Positions 28,981-38,601 of a stretch of DNA of 52,575 nt are shown here, in pieces. Numbering within the stretch: position 1 is the first letter of the stretch; each line of letters starts with the position of its first letter. The position numbers were made by a program, and so were the translations under genes. Source of the stretch: Psychromonas sp. (GTDB taxonomy: Bacteria > Pseudomonadota > Gammaproteobacteria > Enterobacterales > Psychromonadaceae); contig JABXKR010000302.1 of the NCBI GenBank assembly GCA_013619145.1, positions 1-52,575 of the forward strand. Direction: 5' to 3'. The notes under the pieces were generated by a model that saw only the letters and a program-made list of their open reading frames with translations, made no database searches and was not told the DNA's origin.

Positions 28981-29824
28981 TTATATACCCATGATACCTC
29001 AAGGAGCTTTATCAGGGCTCAGCTCGGAGACCAGAATAAGGCACTGCATGAGGGTAATGGTTGCTCCCTTATCGAATGCTGCAACGCAGTATTGGTTTTC
29101 GAGCTAGTGACCCACGGGGAAAGCCGTGAGGCAAACATCTTCGTTGTTGCGAAGTCTCGATTTAACCCGTTAGATCTTCACCTTCACGCCTAGAACCTGT
29201 TCACCTCTCGACTTGCTGATTTTTGCATCTTGAATGATAACGGGTATTAATACCGATATATTCATAGCTGGACTTCTCTGAGCATGCTGAATCGTGTCTA
29301 GCTTCGCTATTATAAAGCTTCAATTTAGTATGACTATATTGGTGCTTTATGCACAGCTTATCTCCTTATCAAAGAAGTCGTTACTTCCCGAACTGCTGAA
29401 TTGTGTATTTCCAAGCGGGAATATAGCATTGATTAAAATGTCGTGATAAATGTAGGTCAAGAGAATTCTTGTATTTTAAATGAAAGAATCATATTGAGAA
29501 CATGATTAAACTGTGAACATTAGCAAGTTACGCTTATCTAAAAACAAATATTGTGTGAACTAAATTTCTGTAAGGCTTACAATGCTAATCAAAATATCAA
29601 TCCGTCTAAAAATCACATATAGCACAGCATGTGAATCTTAGATAAACAACACCATCACCTTGAGCATGGATTTTAGCAAAATTACATATTGCCGAATAAT
29701 ATTCACACAAAAGTTGGTACTTTAATTGCTTGATGTATATGGATATATAGCAAATGATGGAGCATGGGCTCAGAGATAAATTCTGAGCAGCTAAATCTGG
29801 ACTGGGAATCTAAAGGAATAATTT
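28981..29824. other. 844-base gene-free region between two GGDEF genes
   Basis: The first 200-250 bases (about 28990-29170 by my count near 52% G+C) are clearly richer in G+C than the flanking DNA. They include short hairpins such as CACGG/CCGTG near 29112-29128 and CTTCG/CGAAG near 29138-29155. A plus-strand frame stays open without a start from 28981 to a TAG near 29190 but matches nothing I know. The remainder from about 29300 is AT-rich and probably includes the promoter of the next gene. A remnant of a mobile element or a structured RNA are both possible. Confidence 0.4.
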
Positions 29825-31069
29825 ATGGCGCAATATAAACAAGCAGAAGATAGAATAAATTCTGATACATTCGATTTTGAGCTGGAAAAGCAAGATGGTG
29901 ACAGCAAAGGTGTTGTTGATATGGCTAAATATAAACAACCCGAAGAGACTGTAAGTGCTGAAACATCTGCTTTTGAACAAGTTATGTCACAGATGAATAT
30001 TGCGGATCGTGGCGCTTTTGACAATCAATTTGCGCAGTTGTGGCAAGAAGCCGGTGATGAGAATGAATTGTTATCTGTACTCATGTGTGAGATAGATTTC
30101 TTTAAAGCTTACAATGATAATTATGGGCATCAAGGTGCATCATTTATGTTACTTGTGGTTGGCCTCGCTTTAAAGAATACATGTGAAAAATACGGCTGCT
30201 TTTTGGCGCGTTATAAAAATGAAGAATTTGCCATTTTGATGAAAGGTGGCAATGAGCAAAAAGCATTGGAAGTAGCTGAAAGTTTACGTCAAGCTGTTGA
30301 ATCATCGCGTACTGAACATAAATATTCGAGTGTCAGTAAAGTAGTTACCTTGAGTATTGGAATATCAAGCATTTATCCAACTTCAATGAAGATGTTAATG
30401 CGGGAAGCTGATAGTGCATTGTACGATGCAAAAGCATCAGGCAGAAATCAAGTCTGTGGAAATTTCTCGCAGAAAAATGAAAATAGTGTCTCACAAACAA
30501 CACTTGCAACAGAACAAAATATACAAACGCAAGAGAAGCCTACCGTTAATACTGAAGCATCTGATTTTAAGCAGATTATGTCAGATATGAATATTGCGGA
30601 TCGCAGTTCTTTTCATCATAACTTTGTGAAACTTTGGCAAGAAAGCACTGATGAGCAAGAGTTATTATCTATGCTTATGTGTGAAGTTGATTTCTTTCAA
30701 GCCTATATTGATAATTATAGTGAAAGAGCCAGTGAAGATATATTACTCATTGTTGCTTGTGCTTTACAGAAAATAGGTGAAAAATTTGGCTGTTTTGTCT
30801 CTCATGTTGAAGGCGAAAAATTTATTATATTGATTAAAGGTGGCAATGCGACAAACGCATTGAGAGTAGCTGACGTTTTACATAGATCGGTAGCTGAATC
30901 AGCTACCGAACATAAGTACTCTGAGGCAAGTGATGTTGTGACAGTGAGCATTGGTTTATCAAGCCTTTTCCCAAGTGATATTAATTCGAAGAAAATGTTG
31001 ATGGTTGAAGCCAATACGGCATTGCATGCAGCGACAACGTCAGGGAGAAATCAGATCAGTGTACATTAA
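29825..31069 (+). CDS. Soluble protein with two degenerate GGDEF domains
   Basis: The 414-residue protein has no signal peptide or membrane segment. It contains two copies of a unit that resembles the linker and GGDEF domain of the upstream 840-residue cyclase (shared runs such as FKAYNDNYGHQ, ILIKGGNAT, EADSALYDAK, GRNQ). In copy one the active-site motif is KNEEF (near 130); in copy two it is EGEKF (near 328), and the metal-binding Asp at the DIDFF position is Glu (EIDFF, EVDFF) in both. A partial third copy of the linker appears at the N-terminus (MAQYKQAED, then MAKYKQPEE). Catalysis is unlikely. It could bind GTP or cyclic di-GMP, pair with active cyclases, or be decaying. A normal start with ribosome-binding site and full-length reading speak for expression. 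Confidence 0.82.
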   Translation: MAQYKQAEDRINSDTFDFELEKQDGDSKGVVDMAKYKQPEETVSAETSAFEQVMSQMNIADRGAFDNQFAQLWQEAGDENELLSVLMCEIDFFKAYNDNYGHQGASFMLLVVGLALKNTCEKYGCFLARYKNEEFAILMKGGNEQKALEVAESLRQAVESSRTEHKYSSVSKVVTLSIGISSIYPTSMKMLMREADSALYDAKASGRNQVCGNFSQKNENSVSQTTLATEQNIQTQEKPTVNTEASDFKQIMSDMNIADRSSFHHNFVKLWQESTDEQELLSMLMCEVDFFQAYIDNYSERASEDILLIVACALQKIGEKFGCFVSHVEGEKFIILIKGGNATNALRVADVLHRSVAESATEHKYSEASDVVTVSIGLSSLFPSDINSKKMLMVEANTALHAATTSGRNQISVH

Positions 31070-31089
31070 TAGCCTGTAGCTAATTAATA

Positions 31090-31116
31090 AAAAAGGGAGC
31101 ATTTAGCTCCCTTTTT
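31090..31116. terminator. Bidirectional terminator between the GGDEF gene and folE2
   Basis: AAAAAGGGAGC (31090-31100) and GCTCCCTTTTT (31106-31116) enclose ATTTA. A- and T-runs on both sides let it serve both converging genes. Confidence 0.9.
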
Positions 31117-31146
31117 TATTAATTAGCAGTTCAGGTTTGCCTATCT

Positions 31147-32067
31147 CTAAGCAGAATAACCGCCTTGAACCCCTTTAGTGGTAATAGAAACAGCATCATG
31201 TGCATGTAAACTTTCATAATGGTTAACACGCAGCCAAAAGTCATCAAACTTATCCTGTTGGTTAAGCGCATACTGTAAATGGCGAGCTGCATCCTCACAG
31301 AACATTAGGTTTTGACCATTTAAGCGTGCAAATTCTTGTTCATCTTCACGTTTAACGGCTGCTTGCACAGGTGTTTTTAAGGTGTTTTCAATTAAGTCAA
31401 TAAGCTCAACAAGTGGGAAAGTTTGGTTTAACTTATTTAATTTCACTTTCACTTCAACCACACTGCGTTGACTGTGCGGTGTTGCAACAATCCCTTGTGT
31501 TGAGCCTAACCAATTTACAATCTCATCTTTATCAATTTGTGTTTGTTGTGAGTATTTCAGAGTGAATTCACGTTGAATCAGTTGGCGTGCCAGAGCCGCA
31601 GAGCAGGGGCAAGTTGAAGAGTAAGGCACATTTACCTGCAGTTCAAATTCAAGCTTACCATTGATAAGTTGACCAATAACTGTAACAGGATAAGCTTTCC
31701 AGCCACGCTTTTCGCTGATTAATGATTTTCGGCGAAGATGATAATCAAATGAGAATTTAACAAAAGCTTCCTGACTCAGCTCATGATGACTTTCAATAAA
31801 ACCTTGCAGCAGGGTGCTTAATGTTGCAAGTGTTAATTCTGATTCAGTTGAAAGTTGATCAAGTTGCAAATACAAACGCGACATATGGATGCCTTTTGCT
31901 TGTGCATCACCCAGATTAACAAACAGTTCCGCACTGGCGCTTACTTGTTGTGGTGCACAATCATCTGTTTGTACCATTAAAGGTAACTCGATATTACTCA
32001 TACCAACTCGGTCAAGAGTACCTTCAGTTTGAGCTTGTGCGCTATTTGCGATATCTGGCATTGCCAT
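31147..32067 (-). CDS. folE2: GTP cyclohydrolase FolE2 (type IB)
   Basis: The 306-residue enzyme converts GTP to 7,8-dihydroneopterin triphosphate, the entry to folate and queuosine synthesis. FolE2 signatures: [11 protein letters not shown] near 22-32, the N-terminal [14 protein letters not shown]-like strand, and the metal-binding cysteine in [14 protein letters not shown] (about 151-164), then HSQRS. Unlike FolE it uses metals other than zinc, so it often serves under zinc shortage. I saw no convincing Zur operator upstream. It may be the only GTP cyclohydrolase I of this organism or a back-up copy. A second Met at codon 3 is a possible start. Confidence 0.94.
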   Translation of the reverse strand: MAMPDIANSAQAQTEGTLDRVGMSNIELPLMVQTDDCAPQQVSASAELFVNLGDAQAKGIHMSRLYLQLDQLSTESELTLATLSTLLQGFIESHHELSQEAFVKFSFDYHLRRKSLISEKRGWKAYPVTVIGQLINGKLEFELQVNVPYSSTCPCSAALARQLIQREFTLKYSQQTQIDKDEIVNWLGSTQGIVATPHSQRSVVEVKVKLNKLNQTFPLVELIDLIENTLKTPVQAAVKREDEQEFARLNGQNLMFCEDAARHLQYALNQQDKFDDFWLRVNHYESLHAHDAVSITTKGVQGGYSA

Positions 32068-32377
32068 TAGGAAAAACTCCCTTAAACATGATTAAGCATG
32101 TATTGATAATTTAAGCGGTGCATTATAGACGTGTTATAAAAAATTAAAAACCATGAAATGCAAAGGATTAGCTGCAATCAGTTAAATTGCGCGATTTCTA
32201 ACCAATCAGTATAATTTTGAAGTAGCAATAGAGTATATTTTCAATTTAAGCTTTAAAATCACTAATATATTTAATATGTCAAACGATTTATGATTACAAT
32301 AAATCAATTTTATTTACTTATACTCAATCCCTTCGAAATCTGTATTTTCAACAGGCATGAGTATAACAGAGGGCGCT

Positions 32378-34636
32378 GTGAATATATTTAATCTTAAAAC
32401 ATGGGTTCATTATTATGTGGCTTTATTAAAGCGATTGGGTGCATTTCGCTTCAGCCTGATTCTTGCTTTCGCGATCATTAGTGCTGATTCTGTATTACAA
32501 ATGCTACTGGCATATTATTTTAATGAACCTTTAGATATTGTCGTTGTTTCACGTTCATTTATTTTAGGTTTATTGATCACACCTTGGGCGGTATATTTTC
32601 TAACAGTCGTGGTTGGTGATTTAGAAGAAGCCAGGCAAAGTCTTGGCCATACGGTTGCTAAATTGCAGGTGCTTTTGAAAAATGATCAGCAAAAAACAGT
32701 GGCACTCGAACACGAAATTATTGAGCATCAAAAAAGCCAATGTCAACTTGAAGAAGCTGCTATTTTAATACGCTCATTTTTAGATACTTCCCCTGATCTG
32801 TTTTTTCATCGTGATTTAAAAGGTTGCTTTGTGAGCTGCAATAAGGCGATGGAGGCTTTAACGGGAAAAACAGAAAAGCAATTAATTGGCTTAACACCTT
32901 TTGATATTTATCCTGAATTTTATGCCAAGAAAGTAGTTGAGCGTGATCAGAGAGTTCAGGATACGCAGCAGGAGCAAATTCATGAACACTGGTTACATTA
33001 CCCAAATGGCCGACAGGCTTATTTTGAAGTGCGTGCATTACCCCTGTATAACAGTCATAAACAGTGTGTTGGTATTATAGGTTTCGGTCGAGATATTACC
33101 GAGCGTAAAAAACATCAAGAGTTTTTAGAGAAAGCCAGTCGAGACAAAACGACATTTATTTCTACGATTAGCCATGAGCTGCGTACCCCGCTAAATGGCA
33201 TTGTCGGTTTAAGCCGTATGCTGTTAGATGAACAACTTAGCAGCGAACAAATTAAACACCTTAAAACCATTCATATGAGCGCAATTACCTTAGGTAATAT
33301 ATTTAATGATATTGTCGATTTGGATAAGCTAGATCGCCGCCGTTTGAATCTAGTAAGTAATCATATTGATATGTTTGATTTTATGAGTGATTTAAAAAGC
33401 TTGGCGTTTATTCAAACGGAACAAAAAGGGTTAACGTTACGTTTTGAACAAAACAGTGTGCTGCCAAACTATATTGATGCAGATGATACACGTTTAAGAC
33501 AGGTTCTATGGAACTTGATCAGTAATGCTGTGAAATTTACCAAACAAGGCTCGGTGAGTCTTCGTTGTTTCTGTGAAAGTGAAGTTAACCATCAAACAAG
33601 ACTTTGTTTTGAAGTGCAGGATTCAGGTATCGGTATTCCAGAGGATCAACTTGATAAAATTTTTGCTATGTATTATCAGGTTAAAGGAAATGCACATGCA
33701 ACGGGAACGGGAATAGGTTTAGCCGTTTCATCACAAATAGTCAAAGCGATGGGGGGGGAGCTCACGGTAAACAGTGAGCTTGGTAATGGTAGTATTTTTA
33801 AATTATGTATTCCTGTTGATTGTCCTAATAATGAGCCGAAACAAAAAGCAGTTTTATCAACAGTGCCGTCACTATCTATTTTATTAGTCGAAGATATCGA
33901 GCTTAATATTATAGTTGCAAAATCATTGTTAGAAAAACTAGGGCACCAAGTTGACAGTGCGGAAAATGGCAAACAAGCACTGCAAAAAGTTGCTGATAAA
34001 GATTACCAGTTAATATTAATGGATATTCAGCTGCCTGATATGGATGGTTATCAAATAACGACACAGTTACGACAAACACATGGGGATATTTTGCCGCCAA
34101 TTGTCGCTCTTACCGCGAATGTATTTGCAGACAAGCAACAGTTTATTGACCAAGGTATGGATGATGCATTAGGTAAACCGCTTAGTATTGAACCATTAAA
34201 TGAGATGATTGCAAGACTCTTTGTATCGACAGAGCAAGTGGAAAAAAGTAGAGCGCTATTACCTTGTAAAGTACAAGAAAAAACAGAACAGTTATTTGAT
34301 GAGGTAATGCTAACGGAATTATTAGATTTTTTACCTGTCTCTGTAATGTTAGATAACGTTGCTTTGTTTGCCAAGATGATGCCGGATTATCTACAGGTTT
34401 TAGATTCCAATATGATTGCAAAAGATAAAAATGGCATTGTTAGCGAAGCACATAAAATTAAAGGTGCAGCAGGCTCAGTGGGTTTAAAGCGTATTCAGGA
34501 GTTATCACAAAAAGTGCAGTCACCTGATTTACCCGCATGGTGGGATAATATTGATGATTGGGTCGAGTTAATTAAATCACAATATCAAAGTGATATTATT
34601 GAACTGAAAAAATGGATTGTGGCTCACGGGAGTTAA
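32378..34636 (+). CDS. arcB: Aerobic respiration control hybrid sensor kinase ArcB
   Basis: ArcB senses quinone redox state and phosphorylates ArcA. The roughly 752-residue protein has two N-terminal transmembrane helices with YYVALLKRLGAFRF just before the first, as in E. coli ArcB, a coiled linker, a PAS domain (about 130-245), the histidine kinase domain (SHELRTPLNG, His near 265; GTGIGLAVS), a receiver (phosphoacceptor Asp in LMDIQLPDMDG near 547) and an HPt domain (AHKIKGAAGSVG, His near 691). I chose the GTG at 32378 because GAGG lies just upstream and the N-terminus then matches the family; an ATG at 32357 would add seven residues. No ArcA gene is here, which is normal. Confidence 0.93.
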   Translation: MNIFNLKTWVHYYVALLKRLGAFRFSLILAFAIISADSVLQMLLAYYFNEPLDIVVVSRSFILGLLITPWAVYFLTVVVGDLEEARQSLGHTVAKLQVLLKNDQQKTVALEHEIIEHQKSQCQLEEAAILIRSFLDTSPDLFFHRDLKGCFVSCNKAMEALTGKTEKQLIGLTPFDIYPEFYAKKVVERDQRVQDTQQEQIHEHWLHYPNGRQAYFEVRALPLYNSHKQCVGIIGFGRDITERKKHQEFLEKASRDKTTFISTISHELRTPLNGIVGLSRMLLDEQLSSEQIKHLKTIHMSAITLGNIFNDIVDLDKLDRRRLNLVSNHIDMFDFMSDLKSLAFIQTEQKGLTLRFEQNSVLPNYIDADDTRLRQVLWNLISNAVKFTKQGSVSLRCFCESEVNHQTRLCFEVQDSGIGIPEDQLDKIFAMYYQVKGNAHATGTGIGLAVSSQIVKAMGGELTVNSELGNGSIFKLCIPVDCPNNEPKQKAVLSTVPSLSILLVEDIELNIIVAKSLLEKLGHQVDSAENGKQALQKVADKDYQLILMDIQLPDMDGYQITTQLRQTHGDILPPIVALTANVFADKQQFIDQGMDDALGKPLSIEPLNEMIARLFVSTEQVEKSRALLPCKVQEKTEQLFDEVMLTELLDFLPVSVMLDNVALFAKMMPDYLQVLDSNMIAKDKNGIVSEAHKIKGAAGSVGLKRIQELSQKVQSPDLPAWWDNIDDWVELIKSQYQSDIIELKKWIVAHGS

Positions 34637-34643
34637 TGATTTT

Positions 34644-34675
34644 TATGCCTAATAATAGTTTTATTATTAGGCATA
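34644..34675. terminator. Terminator between arcB and the TPR gene
   Basis: TATGCCTAATAATA (34644-34657) and its exact reverse complement (34662-34675) enclose a 4-base loop. It lies between two converging genes and can act on both. Confidence 0.75.
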
Positions 34676-34694
34676 GATAACTCATTGCTAATGC

Positions 34695-35561
34695 TCAAGA
34701 TACCTCATGTGCGATTAATGCTTCAAATTTTTCATTACCTCTTAAGTTTTCAAAATCAGCTTCATCGGCTGCTAATTCTCGTAATGAAATACTACCTGCA
34801 ATAGCGCGCGTTAAATCATAAATAGCCTGTTCTTCTACACCTAAACAAGCATAAGCGCAGGCGCGTTGATATAGTGCATTTTCATTATTATCATCCACCT
34901 CTAACACGCGATTACAGATACTCAGCGCCCAATGGAACTCTTTAATTGCCATGGCGGCATCGGCCTTTGATGTTAGAGCTTGCAAATCACCAGGGCGAAT
35001 TTTTAATATCTGATCATAAACTTCCATTTTTTGCTCTGGTGTTTGGCTTTTTTGAGCGCGTAACCATAAGTTATGGATCTCATTAATCTTTTCTATTTCA
35101 ATATGGTTATCGGCGATACGGCGTGTTTTACGTCTTAAATCTTTTTCTAATATTTGGAACTGTTTTTCATATTGTTCGGAGATTATTTTGATCTGTTGGT
35201 TGGCCGCTTTTTTGGTGTTCTCTCGGATCTCTCGTAATGACTGCCAGCCGATCAAGGCGATTAATGACGCCACGCCTGCAATAATATAAAAGAAGTAAGT
35301 TACTGTATTTGAAGCATAACCTAATGATTTATCAGCAACTGCTAATTCGCGATCGGTGATCTCAATAATTAAACGGCGTTCTAAATCTTGTTGTTCAGTA
35401 CGTAATGACTTGAGTTCATCTAATACGTAACGCTCAACCAAAGGTTTTTCATATATACTTTTGTCGCTTTGATTTCCAGCCGCAATTAATGGATTTTCAG
35501 CGGCAATTAATAAGCTCTGCATAAGTAGCATTGTTAGCAATAAAGTAAATTTTCTGAACAT
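34695..35561 (-). CDS. Membrane protein with coiled coil and TPR repeats
   Basis: The 288-residue protein has a signal peptide or first membrane segment (1-21), a short extracytoplasmic part with a coiled coil (about 40-75, ELKSLRTEQQDLERRL), a transmembrane helix (about 88-106, TYFFYIIAGVASLIALIGW), a second charged coiled coil (about 107-160) and at least two TPR-like helix pairs (about 175-255, PGDLQALTSKADAAMAIKEFHWALSICNRVL and NALYQRACAYACLGVEEQAIYDL). TPRs bind partner proteins, so a cytoplasmic scaffold on the inner membrane is likely. No specific family is recognised. It is divergent from the S49 peptidase gene by 193 bases. Confidence 0.7.
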   Translation of the reverse strand: MFRKFTLLLTMLLMQSLLIAAENPLIAAGNQSDKSIYEKPLVERYVLDELKSLRTEQQDLERRLIIEITDRELAVADKSLGYASNTVTYFFYIIAGVASLIALIGWQSLREIRENTKKAANQQIKIISEQYEKQFQILEKDLRRKTRRIADNHIEIEKINEIHNLWLRAQKSQTPEQKMEVYDQILKIRPGDLQALTSKADAAMAIKEFHWALSICNRVLEVDDNNENALYQRACAYACLGVEEQAIYDLTRAIAGSISLRELAADEADFENLRGNEKFEALIAHEVS

Positions 35562-35754
35562 GATTTTCCCTTAAGCCGTTTGATAATATATTGCTTTAAA
35601 ACAGAATAAGTATGGACTAAGCATTGTTTTAAAAAAAGAGCGTGATGAAAAATAATAAATGATAAGAACAGTGGTATTGTTTAATGTAGCTGCTGGCTTG
35701 TAATTGTTATCCATAACAGGTTGAATAGTTTAATTAAACTAACAGGAATAAATA

Positions 35755-36627
35755 ATGAAAAAAAATAGTGAACAGGAAGATAAATGGGTGGAAGAGATTA
35801 TTAAAGAGACTTTTTCCGAGCAGAAAAAAGCCCGACGCTGGGGTATCTTGTTTAAAAGTTTAACCTTTATTTATCTGTTTGTTGTGCTTATTTTATTTAT
35901 CGGTTCTCCTTTCAATAATGGCAGTGATAAAGAAAATGCAGCACACACAGCAATGGTGACAGTCAATGGCATTATTGCAGCAGATCAAGATGCAAATGCA
36001 AACTTTATTGTTACAGGGTTACGCGAAGCCTTTGAAAGTGAATTTAGCCAAGCTGTGATGCTGGTGATAAATAGTCCCGGCGGAAGCCCTGTTCAGGCGG
36101 GTTATGTCTATGATGAAATTAAACGTCTTCGTGCTTTATATCCGCATAAAAAACTGTATGCCGTGATTGCCGAATTAGGCGCCTCTGGTGGATATTATAT
36201 GGCGGCAGCGGCAGACCAAATTTATGCCGATAAAGCCAGTTTGGTTGGCTCAATTGGTGTGACCGCATCAAGCTTCGGATTTGTTGATCTAATGAAAAAA
36301 ATGGGCGTTGAACGTCGTCATTTCACCTCGGGTGAGCATAAAGCTTTTTTAGATCCCTTTTCGCCAACCAAAAACAGTGAAAGAGAGTTCTGGCAAGAGG
36401 TATTAGATGTGACACATCAGCAGTTTATCAAGGTAGTGAGAGAAGGGCGAGGTGAGCGCATTGATAAAGGTGAAAACTTAGCTAAGTTATATTCAGGGCT
36501 GATTTGGAATGGTGAACAAGCACTTGAGCTTGGCTTGATTGATGGATTAGGCAGTCCGGGATTTGTCGCAAGAGAGATTGTCAAAGCGGAAAATATAGTT
36601 GATTATTCTGTTAAATTCTGCTATTGA
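35755..36627 (+). CDS. S49 family signal peptide peptidase (SppA-like), 3' end frameshifted
   Basis: The 290-residue reading has one N-terminal membrane anchor (about 37-58) and an S49 peptidase domain: LVINSPGGSPVQAGYV, ELGASGGYYMAAAAD with the catalytic Ser in ASGG, DKASLVGSIGVTAS, and GLIWNGEQALELGLIDGLG. Such enzymes degrade cleaved signal peptides in the membrane. The reading ends early as VDYSVKFCY, but the next frame continues with LNSAIEAFTRKLGLSIGSG and ends NFNLR at 36713-36715, which is the expected tail. A single-base insertion near 36608-36612 (or a sequencing error) explains this. The lost tail is non-catalytic, so activity may remain. Confidence 0.86.
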   Translation: MKKNSEQEDKWVEEIIKETFSEQKKARRWGILFKSLTFIYLFVVLILFIGSPFNNGSDKENAAHTAMVTVNGIIAADQDANANFIVTGLREAFESEFSQAVMLVINSPGGSPVQAGYVYDEIKRLRALYPHKKLYAVIAELGASGGYYMAAAADQIYADKASLVGSIGVTASSFGFVDLMKKMGVERRHFTSGEHKAFLDPFSPTKNSEREFWQEVLDVTHQQFIKVVREGRGERIDKGENLAKLYSGLIWNGEQALELGLIDGLGSPGFVAREIVKAENIVDYSVKFCY

Positions 36628-36715
36628 GGCATTTACCAGAAAACTGGGTTTATCAATTGGATCAGGGATTGCTAATCAGTTAAAAACAGAAAATAACGAT
36701 TTTAATTTAAGATGA
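36611..36715 (+). pseudogene. Out-of-frame C-terminal tail of the SppA-like gene
   Basis: In the +1 frame relative to the upstream reading, 34 codons starting LNSAIEAFTRKLG run to a TGA at 36713-36715. The amphipathic tail is typical of SppA-like proteins after the VDYS position, so it is the natural end of the gene separated by one base. Confidence 0.75.
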
Positions 36716-36727
36716 TCTTGATTGAGA

Positions 36728-36756
36728 GGCTCGGGCGTAAAGTTTACGCCCGAGCC
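36728..36756. terminator. Bidirectional hairpin between the SppA-like gene and bepA
   Basis: GGCTCGGGCGTAAA (36728-36741) and TTTACGCCCGAGCC (36743-36756) are exact reverse complements with a single base between. It is GC-rich, without a long T-tract, between two converging genes. Confidence 0.65.
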
Positions 36757-36768
36757 CACTGTTGCGAC

Positions 36769-38223
36769 TTATTCCTGTAACCCTTTTAAACGTAAATCAT
36801 CTTTTTTATAGAATTCAATTTTAGCGCTGTAGCGCGCTTGGTCTAGTTTGTTATCTGCATAAACCAGCGCACTCCCCATCTCTTGACTTGCTTCTCTAAA
36901 GCGTCCTTGTAGCGCTAAATATTGTGCTTTGCTGGCGTGCTCTTTGGCGCGGTTTTTCATTGTTTTATAAAGATCTATTGCCAGTAAGTGAGCCAAAATA
37001 TGTTGAGGATGGGAGCGTATAAATAACTCAAGTTTCTTTTCCGCTTCTTTATATTGTTTATTCTCCTGTAATGCATTTACTAAATTGAGCGTGAAAACGG
37101 CATTTTCAGGATACTTTTTATAATGTTGTTGTAGCAGTTGGATTACTGCGTCGGCTTTATTTAGTGTAAGTGAAGTGTCGGTTAGCAGATCGATAAAAAA
37201 GAGATTGTTTGGTTGTCGTTTCAATAAATCCAAAGTGATTTGGTGTGCTTTTATATAATTTTCATTTTTAAAATGCGCCAAAGCGAGACCATATAATGCC
37301 GCTTCTTTAAGTTGGTATTTATGGTTTTTAAGCTGGCTTTGATAATAATTTACAGCCGCACTGCCCGAGATTTCATTATAACGAACAGTGATCCGCACTT
37401 TACTTAATTGGTAATCTAAGCTGTTTTTAATACGTTTTATATCAAACTGGCTGGCACGTAAACGCGCTTCAGCCAAACGTGTTACAGGTAAGGGGTGAGT
37501 TGATAACATTTGTGGTGGTAAACTGGCGTATTTATATTTCTCTGCCAGTTTGCCAAAGAAGTTTGCCATACCATAAGGATCATAACCGGCATCAACCAGT
37601 ATTTTTATGCCGATCCGATCCGCTTCATACTCATGCAAGCGCGTATAGTTAATTTGAGACTGCATGGTTAGAGCCATGCTTGTGGTTAGCGCTGCCATTC
37701 CCGCTGCGGGCGAAACTAAGGCAAGTAAAACAGAGCCTGCCAGTGCCGCTAATGTTGCCGGGTTACTATATGATTGTTGCTCCAACATACGGGCTAAGTG
37801 GCGTTGTGTGATATGCGCTATTTCATGCGCGATAACACTCGCTAGCTCACTTTCATTTTTAGCGTATAAAAATAAACCTGTATGAATTTTTACATTTCCC
37901 CCTAAAAATGCGGCTGCGTTAATCTCTTTATCTTCAATAAGAAAGAAATTAAATGGCAGCTTAACCGAGTCTGCATGACCGACAAGATTCTGACCGAGCT
38001 CATTTATATAATGGTTAAGGATAGGATCATGAATAATAGGAAGAGCTTGATTTGCCATTAAACGAAATGCCCAGCCATACTCTTTTTCTTTTTCAATTGT
38101 CAGTGCCCCGGCGCCAACCGTACCAATATCAGGAAGCGTATTCGTTGAATTTGCAATATTTGAGAACAATAGAAAGAAAAAATAGAGTGAAATAATCAGG
38201 GATTTGTTAAGCACAGTAACCAC
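36769..38223 (-). CDS. bepA: Periplasmic M48 metalloprotease BepA
   Basis: The 484-residue protein has a signal peptide (about 1-26), the M48 protease domain with HEIAHITQRH near 132-141 (zinc-binding HExxH) and EADRIG further on (third zinc ligand), and a C-terminal TPR region (about 300-470). BepA (YfgC) helps LptD and other outer-membrane proteins assemble or degrades them when assembly fails. The adjacent divergent perM (YfgO) and tusA-like genes match the known bepA neighbourhood. Length is the same as the E. coli protein. Confidence 0.93.
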   Translation of the reverse strand: MVTVLNKSLIISLYFFFLLFSNIANSTNTLPDIGTVGAGALTIEKEKEYGWAFRLMANQALPIIHDPILNHYINELGQNLVGHADSVKLPFNFFLIEDKEINAAAFLGGNVKIHTGLFLYAKNESELASVIAHEIAHITQRHLARMLEQQSYSNPATLAALAGSVLLALVSPAAGMAALTTSMALTMQSQINYTRLHEYEADRIGIKILVDAGYDPYGMANFFGKLAEKYKYASLPPQMLSTHPLPVTRLAEARLRASQFDIKRIKNSLDYQLSKVRITVRYNEISGSAAVNYYQSQLKNHKYQLKEAALYGLALAHFKNENYIKAHQITLDLLKRQPNNLFFIDLLTDTSLTLNKADAVIQLLQQHYKKYPENAVFTLNLVNALQENKQYKEAEKKLELFIRSHPQHILAHLLAIDLYKTMKNRAKEHASKAQYLALQGRFREASQEMGSALVYADNKLDQARYSAKIEFYKKDDLRLKGLQE

Positions 38224-38349
38224 TCATCACCAAAGGAATAATAGAAAACAGAATAAAATCATAAACAAGCTTCAATTTATTGCAAGTGATGATTGTCTTA
38301 TATCTATACAAAGATGATAATCTACTCCTTTTATTTAAAATAGAAGTCG

Positions 38350-38580
38350 ATGGAAATTATAGATTTACGCACAAAACAGTGTCCAATGGCATTAGTGATA
38401 TTAAAACGTTATTTATTACAAAATGATATTGCAGAAAAATCGAAAATCAGTCGACTTTGTGTACTTTTTTCAAATGAGCAGGCGATGCAGGATATTATGT
38501 TGTACCTTGATAAAAAGGGATATGATTATTCAACTAGTGTGCTGGATAATAATGTTTCACTACATATGCAACTCAAATAA
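38350..38580 (+). CDS. TusA-like sulfurtransferase domain protein
   Basis: The 76-residue protein begins MEIIDLRTKQCPMALVILKRYLL, the TusA/SirA pattern in which the Cys of CPMALV carries sulfur. It is shorter in the second half than typical TusA but keeps the overall length. It probably passes or binds sulfur in an unknown pathway; it is not the canonical TusA of tRNA thiolation, which has CP(x)P. It starts the operon with perM (21 bases apart). Such small TusA-like proteins beside bepA and perM are known in related genomes. Confidence 0.78.
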   Translation: MEIIDLRTKQCPMALVILKRYLLQNDIAEKSKISRLCVLFSNEQAMQDIMLYLDKKGYDYSTSVLDNNVSLHMQLK

Positions 38581-38601
38581 TAACAAAGGGTAAAAGAATT
38601 T

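Noticed and set aside
32068-32356. Possible Zur operator before folE2
   Set aside because: TTATA and TATAA arms occur seven bases apart, but the sequence does not resemble the known Zur consensus well enough.
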